A DNA stretch of 64,000 nt, taken from contig JACKMU010000001.1 in assembly GCA_024235215.1 (NCBI GenBank), positions 1-64,000 of the forward strand. The letters run 5' to 3'. Shown here piece by piece: positions 14,401 to 21,968 of the stretch. The DNA is from Chromatiaceae bacterium. Its GTDB lineage: Bacteria > Pseudomonadota > Gammaproteobacteria > Chromatiales > Chromatiaceae. The first letter of the stretch is position 1. Each line of letters begins with the position of its first letter. The notes under the pieces were generated by a model. It saw only the letters and a list, made by a program, of their open reading frames with translations, made no database searches and was not told the DNA's origin. The translations under genes and the position numbers were made by a program.

Positions 14401-15018
14401 ATGCGAATTAAAGGAAAACTAACGTCTTGGAATGATGAGAAAGGATTTGGGTTCATAACGCCCATGGCCGGCGGAAAGCAAATATTTATTCATATCAATG
14501 CGTTCAGTATCCGCAATCGACGTCCGGTTGTTGGTGAGATAGTAACTTACACTCAGGCTTCTGATAAGCAAGGCCGGCCACGCGCTATTAAAGCCACATT
14601 AACCGGTGATAAACTTCCTGAAAAAACAAAACGGAGTAATGGAACGCTGACAATTGTTGTTGCTCTGTTGTTTCTCATCACTGTGGGCATCTCTGTATTT
14701 TTCACGAAAATACCAATCCATATTCTGGCGCTATACATGGCAGCAAGCCTACTAACCTTCATCATGTATGCATTAGATAAATCAGCAGCCCAAGCTGGCG
14801 CATGGAGAACACAAGAAAGTACACTGCATTTGCTCTCTTTAGCTGGAGGATGGCCGGGTGCACTTATCGCTCAGCAAAAGTTGCGCCATAAGACCCAAAA
14901 AAAAACATTTCGTTTAGTTTTTTGGATAACGGTATTTTTGAATTGTGGTTCATTCGCATGGCTGTTTACGCCAAGCGGTGCTGCTACATTACAGTCTTTG
15001 ATTAGTTCAATAATGTGA
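14401..15018 (+). CDS. Cold-shock domain plus DUF1294 membrane protein
   Basis: The 205-aa protein has two parts. Residues 1-65 are a cold-shock (OB-fold) domain with KGKLTSWNDEKGFGFITP (RNP1-like) and KQIFIHINAF (RNP2-like). Residues about 80-200 are DUF1294, with several membrane helices and the conserved YALDKSAAQ-x-x-x-WRTQESTLHLLSLAGGWPGALIAQQ and RHKTQKKTF. The fusion is common in gammaproteobacteria and often found in integrons; it probably couples nucleic-acid binding to the membrane, but the function is untested. It starts 16 bases after the degraded R' core. Length and both domains look intact. Confidence 0.85.
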   Translation: MRIKGKLTSWNDEKGFGFITPMAGGKQIFIHINAFSIRNRRPVVGEIVTYTQASDKQGRPRAIKATLTGDKLPEKTKRSNGTLTIVVALLFLITVGISVFFTKIPIHILALYMAASLLTFIMYALDKSAAQAGAWRTQESTLHLLSLAGGWPGALIAQQKLRHKTQKKTFRLVFWITVFLNCGSFAWLFTPSGAATLQSLISSIM

Positions 15019-15019
15019 A

Positions 15020-15135
15020 GGCAACGAATAAGTTTCAGCGGTGATCTAAAGGTGCGCGGCTTTTTGCATTCCGCTTCGCTACTTTTTTGAATCAAAACCA
15101 ACCGGTTTTGGCTACTGCCGAACCCGGCGATAAGC
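15020..15135 (+). other. Degenerate attC site 14
   Basis: R'' AGGCAAC near 15020, poorly paired arms (GGTGCGCGGC, AACCGGTTTTGGCTACTGCCG) and R' GATAAGC at 15129-15135. The right arm resembles that of attC 15. It decides the start of the next gene at 15147. Confidence 0.5.
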
Positions 15136-15146
15136 GTAAAAGAAGA

Positions 15147-15515
15147 ATGGATCTTATCGAATTGTATGTAAGCTGCGGAAACCGTGCCACTGAAGAGTGG
15201 GACAGCGTGGCTCATCTAAACATCGATTATCTGGTCGAGCCGGATTGGTCCATCGGTGTGGAGGCGTTAAAGGAACAAGAGCGCAATCGGTTCATAAAGG
15301 TAACGCTTCCCAACGGGGAAGTAATTGAAATCGCGGCGCTCTATAGAGCTGAATCGAATGGTTTCACGCTTACGGTGAAACAAGTCGAAACGCCACTAGT
15401 ACAATTGATATGTGAAGGTATGCCGGTAGTTGGTTTTCGCACACTGGCTGGCGTTGATATCAACATCCAAATTCATCCAAGAGATTATTTTGATAACGAT
15501 GAACGGCACGACTAA
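15147..15515 (+). CDS. Hypothetical cassette protein, 122 aa
   Basis: A small acidic soluble protein: MDLIELYVSCGNRATEEWDS, LNIDYLVEPDWSIGVEALK, then VTLPNGEVIEIAALYRAESN and VQLICEGMPVVGFRTLAGV. The pattern is mostly beta with a short N-terminal helix. I recognise no family. The frame is open from 15087, but that part lies inside the attC. The ATG at 15147 follows the R' core by eleven bases and has AGAAGA just upstream, so it is the better start. Stop overlaps the next attC R'' GACTAAC. Confidence 0.6.
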   Translation: MDLIELYVSCGNRATEEWDSVAHLNIDYLVEPDWSIGVEALKEQERNRFIKVTLPNGEVIEIAALYRAESNGFTLTVKQVETPLVQLICEGMPVVGFRTLAGVDINIQIHPRDYFDNDERHD

Positions 15516-15599
15516 CGAATAAGGTTAAACCGGATGCCATAAAAATACGCGACTCTTTTCCGGTTTTGGTAGCGGCGCTGGCAAGCAAAACGATTAGGT
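15510..15599 (+). other. attC site 15
   Basis: R'' GACTAAC at 15510-15516, arms TTAAACCGGATGCC and GGTAGCGGCGCTGG, with R' ATTAGGT at 15593-15599 (first base changed from G). Confidence 0.65.
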
Positions 15600-15621
15600 A
15601 TATGAAGCGGTACAATTGAAC

Positions 15622-16224
15622 ATGACAAAAGATAGTAGATATTTTTTTCAAACCGTAGTTGCAGGGTCATTGCTTCTCGGTGGCTGCATGGGTGGAAAAA
15701 CGGTGATGCATGCCGAATCAACACTTGGAATGGATCAATTAGCGATCGTCTATCGAACGACTGTGCATCATCCGGGTCCTAGAGACATTTCGGTAGTATC
15801 CGAAATAGAGGAAGTGGATGAAAAGAGTATTATATCGGATTCAAGGACGTCACCAACCTATCGTGAAGAAGGAATATTAGAACTATTGCCCGGGCAGCAC
15901 AAAATTGGAGTTAGGGTTTGGAGCCTCATTGATAATGCCCAGTTCTTCTTCCCCGGTGCAGGAGGAACGATGGTTCCCGGCGGAGCAACGCATTGGCATA
16001 AGCCCGTGGATCTTTCTCTGTTTAATCTAGAGTTGAAACCTGGAAAAACATATGTCCTATTCATTCCTGATGCGGATGCTATGGATACACCGCTTCCGTC
16101 GCAGATTTGCATAACCGAGGAAGCTCACGATGCGCCAGGCCACAAGACCGTACCCATCGGGTATGGTCGAACGCCGTCACCTCAGGCGACTATTATTCAA
16201 TGCATTACGCAACAAAACACCTAG
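15622..16224 (+). CDS. Cassette-encoded lipoprotein of unknown function
   Basis: The 200-aa protein has a signal sequence with lipobox LLLGGC (TVVAGSLLLGGCMGGK), placing it in the envelope. The mature part shows beta-rich sequence: LGMDQLAIVYRTTVHHPG, GILELLPGQHKIGVRVW (a PEGA/DUF2846-like pattern of body, LPG and GxxxV), and FNLELKPGKTYVLFIPDADA. Such architecture, with the GxH and LKPGKxY elements, occurs in many small lipoproteins that package carbohydrate-like sheets; no activity can be assigned. The ATG at 15622 is preferred over an in-frame TTG at 15616. A degraded R'' ACCTAGC overlaps the stop. Confidence 0.65.
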   Translation: MTKDSRYFFQTVVAGSLLLGGCMGGKTVMHAESTLGMDQLAIVYRTTVHHPGPRDISVVSEIEEVDEKSIISDSRTSPTYREEGILELLPGQHKIGVRVWSLIDNAQFFFPGAGGTMVPGGATHWHKPVDLSLFNLELKPGKTYVLFIPDADAMDTPLPSQICITEEAHDAPGHKTVPIGYGRTPSPQATIIQCITQQNT

Positions 16225-16489
16225 CGTCTCAGCGTTTATATCCACATGAAAACCAAACTGCTAACAAGTTTCGCATCCGGGTGTGCGGCTTGCGCCACTG
16301 TTCCCAGCAGCACATACTACAGCAACTGCCACAGCAAGTCGGCTCCCGCGAGGGTTCTGCTCCGGGTTTCACCCCGGTTGTCGACATAGCGGAAAGTGAC
16401 CCCCGATCATTGGGGTTCTCTGCAGTTTTTTCACATGGCCTTGCCATGATTGAACAAACACCGCTCCACACCAAGTGTATAGGTGGCAT
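16225..16489 (+). other. Degenerate inter-cassette region
   Basis: No complete attC is seen after the ACCTAGC box at 16219. A 47-codon frame from 16246 (MKTKLLTSFASGCAACA...) looks like a lipoprotein start but ends early. Short inverted repeats (CCGGGTTTCACCCCGG near 16365, ACCCCCGATCATTGGGGT near 16398) are present. Probably the debris of one or two cassettes. Confidence 0.4.
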
Positions 16490-17218
16490 ATGAGCAGTCA
16501 AACAGACAGCAATGCTGAATTACTTAGCAATCTTCAAAACCAGGTTGCCGCTTTACAACAGCTGATAACCAACCTTACTGAAGCAGCCACCCTGCCGCGG
16601 GAGAAGGAATTGAGCTGGGTCTATGCATTGGAAGGTAATCGCGATGGTGTATGGGATTGGAATGCTGTTACTAATGAGGTCTTCTTTTCGAGAAGATGGA
16701 AAGAGATGCTTGGGTTCGGTGAAGATGAACTGTCCAACCATTTATCAGAATGGGACAAACGGCTTCACCCGCATGACAAAGATGCAGTGTATACAGACCT
16801 CAACGCCCACTTAAACGGAGTAACTCCTTACTACGAAAACGAACATAGACTGCGATGCAAAGATGGTTCTTACAAATGGATTCTCGACCGGGGTAAGATT
16901 ATGAGCTGGACCGAAGATGGCAAGCCACTTCGTGTTGTGGGAACGCATTCGGACATCTCCCTCAGAAAGGAAGCTGAACTGGAGAATCATCGCCTTGTGA
17001 AAGAGCTCCGCGAGGCTCTTGCCAATGTGAAGGTTCTGACCGGACTTCTGCCCATCTGTGCATCTTGCAAGAAGATACGGGACGACAAAGGCTACTGGAA
17101 TCGGATTGAGGTTTACATCAGGGATCATTCAGAGGCGGATTTCAGCCACAGTATATGCCCTGCATGCGCCACAAAACTATACCCAGATATCGCGCTTTAC
17201 GACAAGGAAAAAACATAA
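16490..17218 (+). CDS. PAS-domain protein with C-terminal cysteine-rich output motif
   Basis: The 242-aa protein has a short N-terminal coiled coil (SNLQNQVAALQQLITNL) and a PAS/PAC domain (residues about 45-165: DGVWDWNAVTNEVFFSRRW, KEMLGFGEDEL, RLHPHDKDAV, EHRLRCKDGSYKWILDRGKI). A helical linker follows, then the conserved tail LLPICASCKKIRDDKGYWNR...HSEADFSHSICPACATKLYP, with two CxxC pairs. That tail is found at the end of many PAS and receiver proteins and probably binds metal; its output is unknown. No kinase, GGDEF or HTH domain is present. The start at 16490 (ATG) is preferred to GTG 16475. It is one cassette ended by a short, clear attC. Confidence 0.75.
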   Translation: MSSQTDSNAELLSNLQNQVAALQQLITNLTEAATLPREKELSWVYALEGNRDGVWDWNAVTNEVFFSRRWKEMLGFGEDELSNHLSEWDKRLHPHDKDAVYTDLNAHLNGVTPYYENEHRLRCKDGSYKWILDRGKIMSWTEDGKPLRVVGTHSDISLRKEAELENHRLVKELREALANVKVLTGLLPICASCKKIRDDKGYWNRIEVYIRDHSEADFSHSICPACATKLYPDIALYDKEKT

Positions 17219-17276
17219 CGAGTCAGGATAGATTGTGGCTCATTCCCACCGCATGATCTATCCTTGTCCGTTAGCA
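17213..17276 (+). other. Short attC site 16
   Basis: R'' ACATAAC at 17213-17219, stem AGGATAGAT against ATCTATCCT, and R' GTTAGCA at 17270-17276. A compact 64-bp site. Confidence 0.75.
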
Positions 17277-17544
17277 TGCATCTGTTTATGGCGAAAAAGA
17301 TTCTGCTGCGTCAATGCGGTCTGGTAGTACAGGCAGAGTACGTCTGAATGGCGGCCATTGGATAAGAATTGGCATCCATTGCTTGAAATACCCCCGGCTG
17401 AAGCGGAAAAACAACGGAAGAACGAACAATTCTGACAAAGTTGATGAATGCATCCTTGGAAGTCATCAATGGTTCAGCCGTTCCCTTACTGTTGGAATTT
17501 CAATTTCAGCTGCTGTAGGAGCATATCAATGGTTTGTATAAAGC
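17277..17544 (+). other. Decayed cassette without an intact gene
   Basis: No frame covers this segment, but two pieces look like former protein: EWRPLDKNWHPLLEIPP followed by AEAEKQRKNEQF in one frame (about 17349-17440), and MNASLEVINGSAVPLLLEF shortly after in another. This suggests one frameshifted gene. I recognise no family. Confidence 0.35.
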
Positions 17545-17635
17545 ATCACCCAGCAATGCAATCACGTCGTGCGCCATCGCTCACTCGGGGGCTTTGTGGC
17601 TTTACTGCTTCCCGCTGCGTATTGCGGCGTTATGC
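17545..17635 (+). other. attC site 17
   Basis: Arms CAGCAATGCAAT and TGCGTATTGCGGC flank GTGCGCCATCG...GTGGC. R' GTTATGC at 17629-17635. The R'' box is degraded. Confidence 0.6.
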
Positions 17636-18246
17636 GTCTTGAGATGGTTACCGTGGGCATCTTCATCTTCCCTGATGTTGAGGTTCTGGATTTCGCCGGG
17701 CCTTATGAGGTGTTCACTACAGCCTCACGTGTATTCAAACGTACGAATTCGTCGCAACCCGAGCCATTCAAGGTCTTCACAGTCGCGCACCGCACGGGCA
17801 CCGTCAAAGCTCGGGCCGGGCTTATCGTCCAACCCGACTACTGCTTTTCCAATCACCCTGCAATTGAGTTGCTGCTAATACCAGGAGGCGGCGTTACCGA
17901 GGAATTGAATACCGCTGCGACAACAGAGTGGATTGCAAACACTTCAGCGACCGCAAAGATCACGGCCTCTGTTTGCACAGGTAGCTTTCTTCTTGCGCAA
18001 GCAGGTTTGCTCGGCGACCGAACCGTCACAACCCATTGGGAGGACATTCCTGAAATGCAGGCAATGTTTCCCGCCGTTGCCACAGTCGGGAATCGTCGCT
18101 GGGTTGATGAAGGCTCGATAGTAACCTCAGCGGGTATTTCCGCCGGTATTGACATGAGTCTTCATCTTGTTGAGCGTCTTGCCGGCCAAGCGCTTGCATC
18201 GCAAACTGCGCACCAAATGGATTTCGACTGGCATAAAGACGCATAA
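17632..18246 (+). CDS. DJ-1/PfpI family protein (isonitrile hydratase-like)
   Basis: The 204-aa protein has the class I glutamine amidotransferase-like fold: VGIFIFPDVEVLDFAGPYEVF at the start, LLIPGGGVTEEL, and the nucleophile elbow Cys115 in ASVCTGSFLLAQAGLL followed by TVTTHWEDIPEM. The D-x-x-GP-x-E start and VCTGS elbow match the ThiJ/InhA (isonitrile hydratase) branch; no AraC-type HTH tail is attached. The substrate is not certain. The ATG at 17632 overlaps the R' core; the ATG at 17644 is an alternative. The stop overlaps R'' GCATAAC at 18241, exactly complementary to its own cassette start. It is the last complete cassette of the array. Confidence 0.85.
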   Translation: MRLEMVTVGIFIFPDVEVLDFAGPYEVFTTASRVFKRTNSSQPEPFKVFTVAHRTGTVKARAGLIVQPDYCFSNHPAIELLLIPGGGVTEELNTAATTEWIANTSATAKITASVCTGSFLLAQAGLLGDRTVTTHWEDIPEMQAMFPAVATVGNRRWVDEGSIVTSAGISAGIDMSLHLVERLAGQALASQTAHQMDFDWHKDA

Positions 18247-18395
18247 CCCTTCCAGCAACCGGACCCTTCGCAAGATCTCCCGGGATAAGAACATGCACCT
18301 TTATTACTGCACTGACGCATCACTCACCACGCCCATGTCGGATCACGGGGCTTTGCCATCTTGTGCCAGCTCGCCCTCAGAGCGTCGGTGACTGC
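18241..18395 (-). mobile_element. Truncated last attC joined to group IIC intron remnant 3
   Basis: R'' GCATAAC at 18241-18247 is followed by about 25 bases of attC arm, which is then replaced at 18273 by AGATCTCCCGGGATAAGAAC and following sequence. That matches domain I-like sequence of introns 1 (4594) and 2 (8165) until about 18390. Nothing of the reverse transcriptase or intron ends remains. The boundary marks the end of the array; 18396-18473 shows no feature. Confidence 0.6.
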
Positions 18396-18473
18396 TAACC
18401 TATAGCGCGGATTCCTGATACCTCATTCTCCATGAGAATCCAGGTCAGCGGGCAAAATTTTCTGATACTAACG

Positions 18474-19799
18474 TCAATTGTTTTCTGATTCGGTTCTCTT
18501 CTGCAACAGTACACTGATTGTGTCGGCATCAACCGGCTGGCCGAACAGGGGCCCCTGTGCACGGCTGCAGCCCAAGGCTTGCAGCCACTGCGCCTGCGAT
18601 TCCTGCTGCAAACCGGCTGCGGTGACCGGCAGACCCAGCTTATGCGCAACCGCCAGCGATGTTTCCACCAGCAAGCGGGCGCGCCGGTCGGAGAGGCCGT
18701 TACGCGTCAGTACCGCATCAAGCGTCAGGCTGTCAATCGGATAGAGAATCAGTTGGGTGAGTGAGGCATGGCCGGCACCGAAGCCGAACACCGAAAGTTT
18801 CACGCCTAAATCAGCAAAAGCGGTCAGCACCGCCGATGATTTCTCCGGATTATGCAATATGCCGGACTCGGACAGGCCCAAGGTAAGGGTGCCTGGTACC
18901 AGTTCCGGTTTGTCCAACAGACCGCGCACGATTGCGACAAAACATCGGTCGATGAAGCTGGGTGCCGGCAGATAGACGAGCAACTCGACAGGACTGCCCT
19001 CCCCCCTGTGCCACATCAGCTGGCGCTCCATGGCCTGCTCCAGCACATAGGTGCCGATTTTAACCGATAGTCCCAGATCTTCGGCCAGCTCAACCAGTTG
19101 CCCCGGGGAGATCATGCCGAGCTCCGGGTGCTGCCAGAAGAGCAGTGCCTCGATGCCCTCGATGCGCCGGCTGGTCAGACCGTACTGCGGGCGGTAGCGG
19201 ACCTGCAGCTCACCACCGGCGAGGGCTTGCAGCAGACGGTCCTCGAGCACCGTGTGATGTACGATACTCTGCGAGACCTGATGCGAGAAGAATTCGAAGT
19301 AGGTATTAGCGCGGCTTGCGGCGATGCGCGCCTCCCGGGCGCGCAGGATCAGCAAGTCGGCGTCGCCGCCATCGACCGGATAGAGACTGATACCCCCCAC
19401 CAGGTTTGGCTCGTCCCACGCCAACGGGGTTTGTTTTCGCAGCTCCCGCAGCAGACGGTTGACCACTCGATAGGTATCACCCGGACTGAACAGGCTGCCG
19501 AACGTAATCAGAAAACTCCCCTCGTCGCTCAAACCACAGAAATCGCTGTGGCGAATGGTATTTTGCAGCACGGTCGCCAACACCCGGAACTGCTGCAGGA
19601 AGCTGTCGCCTGATGGCTCCCCTCCGGCGGAGGTGTTTCCAAGCAGCTTCAAGTCGAGTACCGCGACGATCCGGTCGTTACGCTGGGCCAGCGAGATCCA
19701 GCGTGCCAGCAGTTCCCGGGTCAGCCCGATGTTGGGCAGGCCGGTGGCCACATCGTACAGGGCTGCTCGCTGGTCGCTGTTGGCTGGCAGCATACTCAA
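18474..19799 (-). CDS. Degenerate GGDEF-EAL protein, probable non-catalytic c-di-GMP effector
   Basis: The 441-aa protein has a GGDEF-like domain (residues about 15-170) in which the active loop is LSDEGSFL instead of GGDEF, and an EAL domain (about 190-435). The EAL signature itself (IEALLFWQHPELG) is kept. The other metal and catalytic positions are changed: FGFGAGHASL replaces DDFGTGYSSL, SLTLDAVL replaces the KIDRSF segment, and AAGLQQ replaces AEGVET. It therefore probably cannot make or cleave c-di-GMP and may bind it or act through protein contacts. Its ATG overlaps the stop of the GNAT gene by four bases, so the two are translationally coupled. Confidence 0.85.
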   Translation of the reverse strand: MSMLPANSDQRAALYDVATGLPNIGLTRELLARWISLAQRNDRIVAVLDLKLLGNTSAGGEPSGDSFLQQFRVLATVLQNTIRHSDFCGLSDEGSFLITFGSLFSPGDTYRVVNRLLRELRKQTPLAWDEPNLVGGISLYPVDGGDADLLILRAREARIAASRANTYFEFFSHQVSQSIVHHTVLEDRLLQALAGGELQVRYRPQYGLTSRRIEGIEALLFWQHPELGMISPGQLVELAEDLGLSVKIGTYVLEQAMERQLMWHRGEGSPVELLVYLPAPSFIDRCFVAIVRGLLDKPELVPGTLTLGLSESGILHNPEKSSAVLTAFADLGVKLSVFGFGAGHASLTQLILYPIDSLTLDAVLTRNGLSDRRARLLVETSLAVAHKLGLPVTAAGLQQESQAQWLQALGCSRAQGPLFGQPVDADTISVLLQKRTESENN

Positions 19800-20461
19800 C
19801 TCCCCCTGCTGGCACCGCTATCGAGTTCAAACAGACGCAGTTTGACCTCCACGTAACTGCCATCGGACTGATAAAAGAACATAAAACCCAGCTTGCGCAT
19901 CAGTGTCAGCATCGGGATGTTGCGCATCATCACTTCACCGTGCAGGGTGGCGATACCACGATCGCCACAGGCATAGATCAACTTTTCCATCAGCATCCTC
20001 CCCAGTCCGCAGCCTTTCTGATCCGAGCGGACAAGCAGTCCGAACTCCGCGCTGGCGTGCTGCGGAAACAGGGTTGCGCCGACCACACCGAGCATCTCCC
20101 GTTGGTGTGATCTGGTGATCCCGAGCGCGATGATATTGAGGTTCAGGTCGTAATCAATCTTTTCGAAGCGCAGCAGTTCGTTGCTTGGAAGCTGCTTCAG
20201 ATAGGAGAAAAAACGGAAGCGGATATCATCGCGCTCGACCTGTTTGAACATCGCTTCGTAGGCAGAGGTATCGCCCGGTCGAATCGGTCGCAGCAGCACC
20301 CTTTGGCCTCCTTTGGTTGCGAAATACTGCTCTTCTTCGAGTGGATAGCGGAAAGGGAGCGGCCGTGCCAGCTCGTGCCAGGCAGCGGGCAGGTGGATTG
20401 GGGCCGGACAACGCAGCGCGGCGAGATTGGCAAGCAGGTTAAACTTCTGTGTGTCAGGCAT
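19796..20461 (-). CDS. GNAT-family acetyltransferase
   Basis: The protein has a short N-terminal region, then VLLRPIRPGDTSAYEAMFKQ and RFRFFSYLKQLPSNELLRFEKIDYD. This resembles the C-terminal acetyltransferase domain of Pat-type protein acetyltransferases, here standing alone. The acetyl-CoA loop is LLVRSDQKGCGLGRMLMEKLI (Q/R-x-x-G-x-G), followed by TLHGEVMMRNIPMLTLMRKLGF, a typical GNAT motif B. I place the start at 20461 (MPDTQKF) because GGAAGG lies just upstream; 20485 is an alternative. It is the first gene of a two-gene unit with the degenerate GGDEF-EAL protein, suggesting regulated protein acetylation linked to signalling. Confidence 0.8.
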   Translation of the reverse strand: MPDTQKFNLLANLAALRCPAPIHLPAAWHELARPLPFRYPLEEEQYFATKGGQRVLLRPIRPGDTSAYEAMFKQVERDDIRFRFFSYLKQLPSNELLRFEKIDYDLNLNIIALGITRSHQREMLGVVGATLFPQHASAEFGLLVRSDQKGCGLGRMLMEKLIYACGDRGIATLHGEVMMRNIPMLTLMRKLGFMFFYQSDGSYVEVKLRLFELDSGASRGS

Positions 20462-20607
20462 CTTGCCTTCCGTAGAGACCTTCAATGCAGGGTGCCAATG
20501 TCCAAACGTACATCAGGGTGACCTCTGCACCACCGACTAAGCGCTGGAAATTCCACTAGATAATAGTGCTATTTGGTTTTCGAAGCCAATCTGGCGGGCA
20601 GCAGCGG

Positions 20608-20672
20608 AAAACCAGGTCAGAGAACAAGATGCTTCCATACTGGAAACCAGTGCTTTCTGACCCGGTTTTTTT
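20608..20672. terminator. Inverted repeat between divergent units, terminator-like
   Basis: AACCAGGTCAGAGA (20610-20623) pairs with TTTCTGACCCGGTT (20654-20667), followed by a T-run on the + strand. It lies between the divergent GNAT and bufA genes, so its role is unclear. The rest of 20486-20811 holds no gene. GTAAGA (20701) and CGGTCT (20722), 15 bases apart, could be an ECF-type promoter for bufA. Confidence 0.4.
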
Positions 20673-20811
20673 ATCCCATTGAAAATTGTTTAGCGATCTT
20701 GTAAGAAATAGACTGTAATCACGGTCTCAATAGGTGTACCTACCCGCAAGCGGCATAGCCGCGGGCAAGCAAGGACAAAGCAAAGACAAACCACTTCGAG
20801 GAGAAATCGAG

Positions 20812-21075
20812 ATGTCACCAAAAAGATCTGGAATCGCGCTGGCTACTGCGGCAGCTGCACTGTTCGCTACCGGAGCCATATTCACCCCTGCGGTCAATGC
20901 CAGCGAGGGACAAGAAGTGAAATGTGCCGGTATCAACAGCTGTAAAGGTCATTCCGAATGCAATACTGCCACCAGCGAATGCAAAGGCATGAACGCCTGC
21001 AAAGGCCAGGGTTGGGTGTACACGGCCAACAAACAGCAGTGCGAAGAGTCCGGTGGGAAAGTCATCGAGGGCTAA
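20812..21075 (+). CDS. bufA: Bufferin-type metallophore precursor
   Basis: The 87-aa secreted peptide has a signal sequence (residues 1-30, basic start, Ala-rich core, VNASEG cleavage region) and a core with six cysteines: Cys38, 44, 50, 57, 63 and 77. The CKGH-x-x-C and CKGMNACKGQGW repeats match the BufA2 group of bufferins. In this pathway the MNIO enzyme converts core cysteines to thiooxazole-type heterocycles and the exported peptide sequesters copper. I choose the ATG at 20812 because AGGAG precedes it (CGAGGAGAAATCGAGATG); the open frame starts earlier at 20734. bufB and bufC follow, then copper efflux genes. Confidence 0.85.
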   Translation: MSPKRSGIALATAAAALFATGAIFTPAVNASEGQEVKCAGINSCKGHSECNTATSECKGMNACKGQGWVYTANKQQCEESGGKVIEG

Positions 21076-21083
21076 TCGGTGGC

Positions 21084-21111
21084 CCGTGGCCGGCGGTTTT
21101 GCCGGCCACGG
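21084..21111 (+). terminator. GC-rich stem-loop between bufA and bufB
   Basis: A perfect 11-bp stem, CCGTGGCCGGC (21084-21094) and GCCGGCCACGG (21101-21111), closed by a six-base loop and lacking a U-tract. It probably acts as a partial terminator or mRNA-stabilising element that lets the precursor be made in excess of the modifying enzymes. Confidence 0.6.
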
Positions 21112-21131
21112 CAGATCACAGGGGATAGAGA

Positions 21132-21968
21132 ATGATCAAAGGATTCGGCTTGGGTCTGCGTACCGAGCACTATGCCGACTTCGTCGACCGCAAACCACCG
21201 CTGGACTGGCTGGAGATTATCAGTGAGAACTATCTGGTACCGGGCGGCAAACCACTCCATTTCCTGGACCGCATCCGTGCCGACTATCCGATGGTCATGC
21301 ACGGTGTGTCTCTCTCCATCGGCTCGGTCGACCCGCTTGATTTTAATTACCTGAGAGATCTCAAACGCCTTGCGGAACGAGTGGAACCCGGCTGGATCTC
21401 GGATCATCTGTGCTGGACAGGTGTCGATCACACCCATCTCCACGATCTGTTGCCGCTACCCTATACCGAGGAGACACTGCGCCATCTCACGGAACGAATC
21501 AGCCGGGTGCAGGAGTTTCTCGGCCGACGCATCCTGTTGGAGAATGTCTCCAGCTATGTGGTCTGTGCCCACGACGAGATGAACGAGTGGACGTTTCTGA
21601 GCGAACTGGCTGCCCGGGCCGACTGTTGGCTGTTGCTGGACGTCAACAATGTTTACGTGAGTGCGCGGAATCATGGCTTCAACCCCCGGGAATACATCGA
21701 CGCCATGCCCGGAAGACGGGTCCGGCAGATCCACCTGGCAGGGCACCAGGATCAAGGGGATCTGGTCATCGACACCCACGACCACCCTATTCGCGATGAG
21801 GTGTTCGACCTCTACGCCTATACCCTGCAGAAGTTGGGGCCGATACCGACCATGATCGAACGGGATGATCACATCCCTCCCCTGGAGCAGTTGCTGGCCG
21901 AGCTGGAGCAGGTCAGACGGACAGCTGCACTGGCCACCGGACAGCCTGGGGAGATGGCGGTGGCATGA
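21132..21968 (+). CDS. bufB: MNIO-family (DUF692) bufferin-modifying enzyme
   Basis: The 278-aa TIM-barrel enzyme of the DUF692/MNIO family uses a multinuclear iron centre to oxidise cysteine in RiPP precursors. Family landmarks are GFGLGLRTEHYADF, DWLEIISENYL, VMHGVSLSIGS, the metal-ligand segments SDHLCWTG and LLENVSSYV, LLLDVNNVYVSARNHGF and IHLAGHQDQGD, with HDHPIRDEVFDLY near the end. Length and motifs are complete. It lies 56 bases after bufA and overlaps bufC by four bases (ATGA), so the two are made together. Its substrate is most likely the six-cysteine peptide upstream. Confidence 0.9.
   Translation: MIKGFGLGLRTEHYADFVDRKPPLDWLEIISENYLVPGGKPLHFLDRIRADYPMVMHGVSLSIGSVDPLDFNYLRDLKRLAERVEPGWISDHLCWTGVDHTHLHDLLPLPYTEETLRHLTERISRVQEFLGRRILLENVSSYVVCAHDEMNEWTFLSELAARADCWLLLDVNNVYVSARNHGFNPREYIDAMPGRRVRQIHLAGHQDQGDLVIDTHDHPIRDEVFDLYAYTLQKLGPIPTMIERDDHIPPLEQLLAELEQVRRTAALATGQPGEMAVA

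Noticed and set aside
16107..16493. 128-codon + frame between the lipoprotein and PAS cassettes
   Set aside because: It overlaps the end of the lipoprotein gene in another frame, and its sequence is mixed and low in order.
17314..17541. 75-codon + frame in the decayed cassette
   Set aside because: The other two frames of the same bases look more protein-like; this frame reads as noise.
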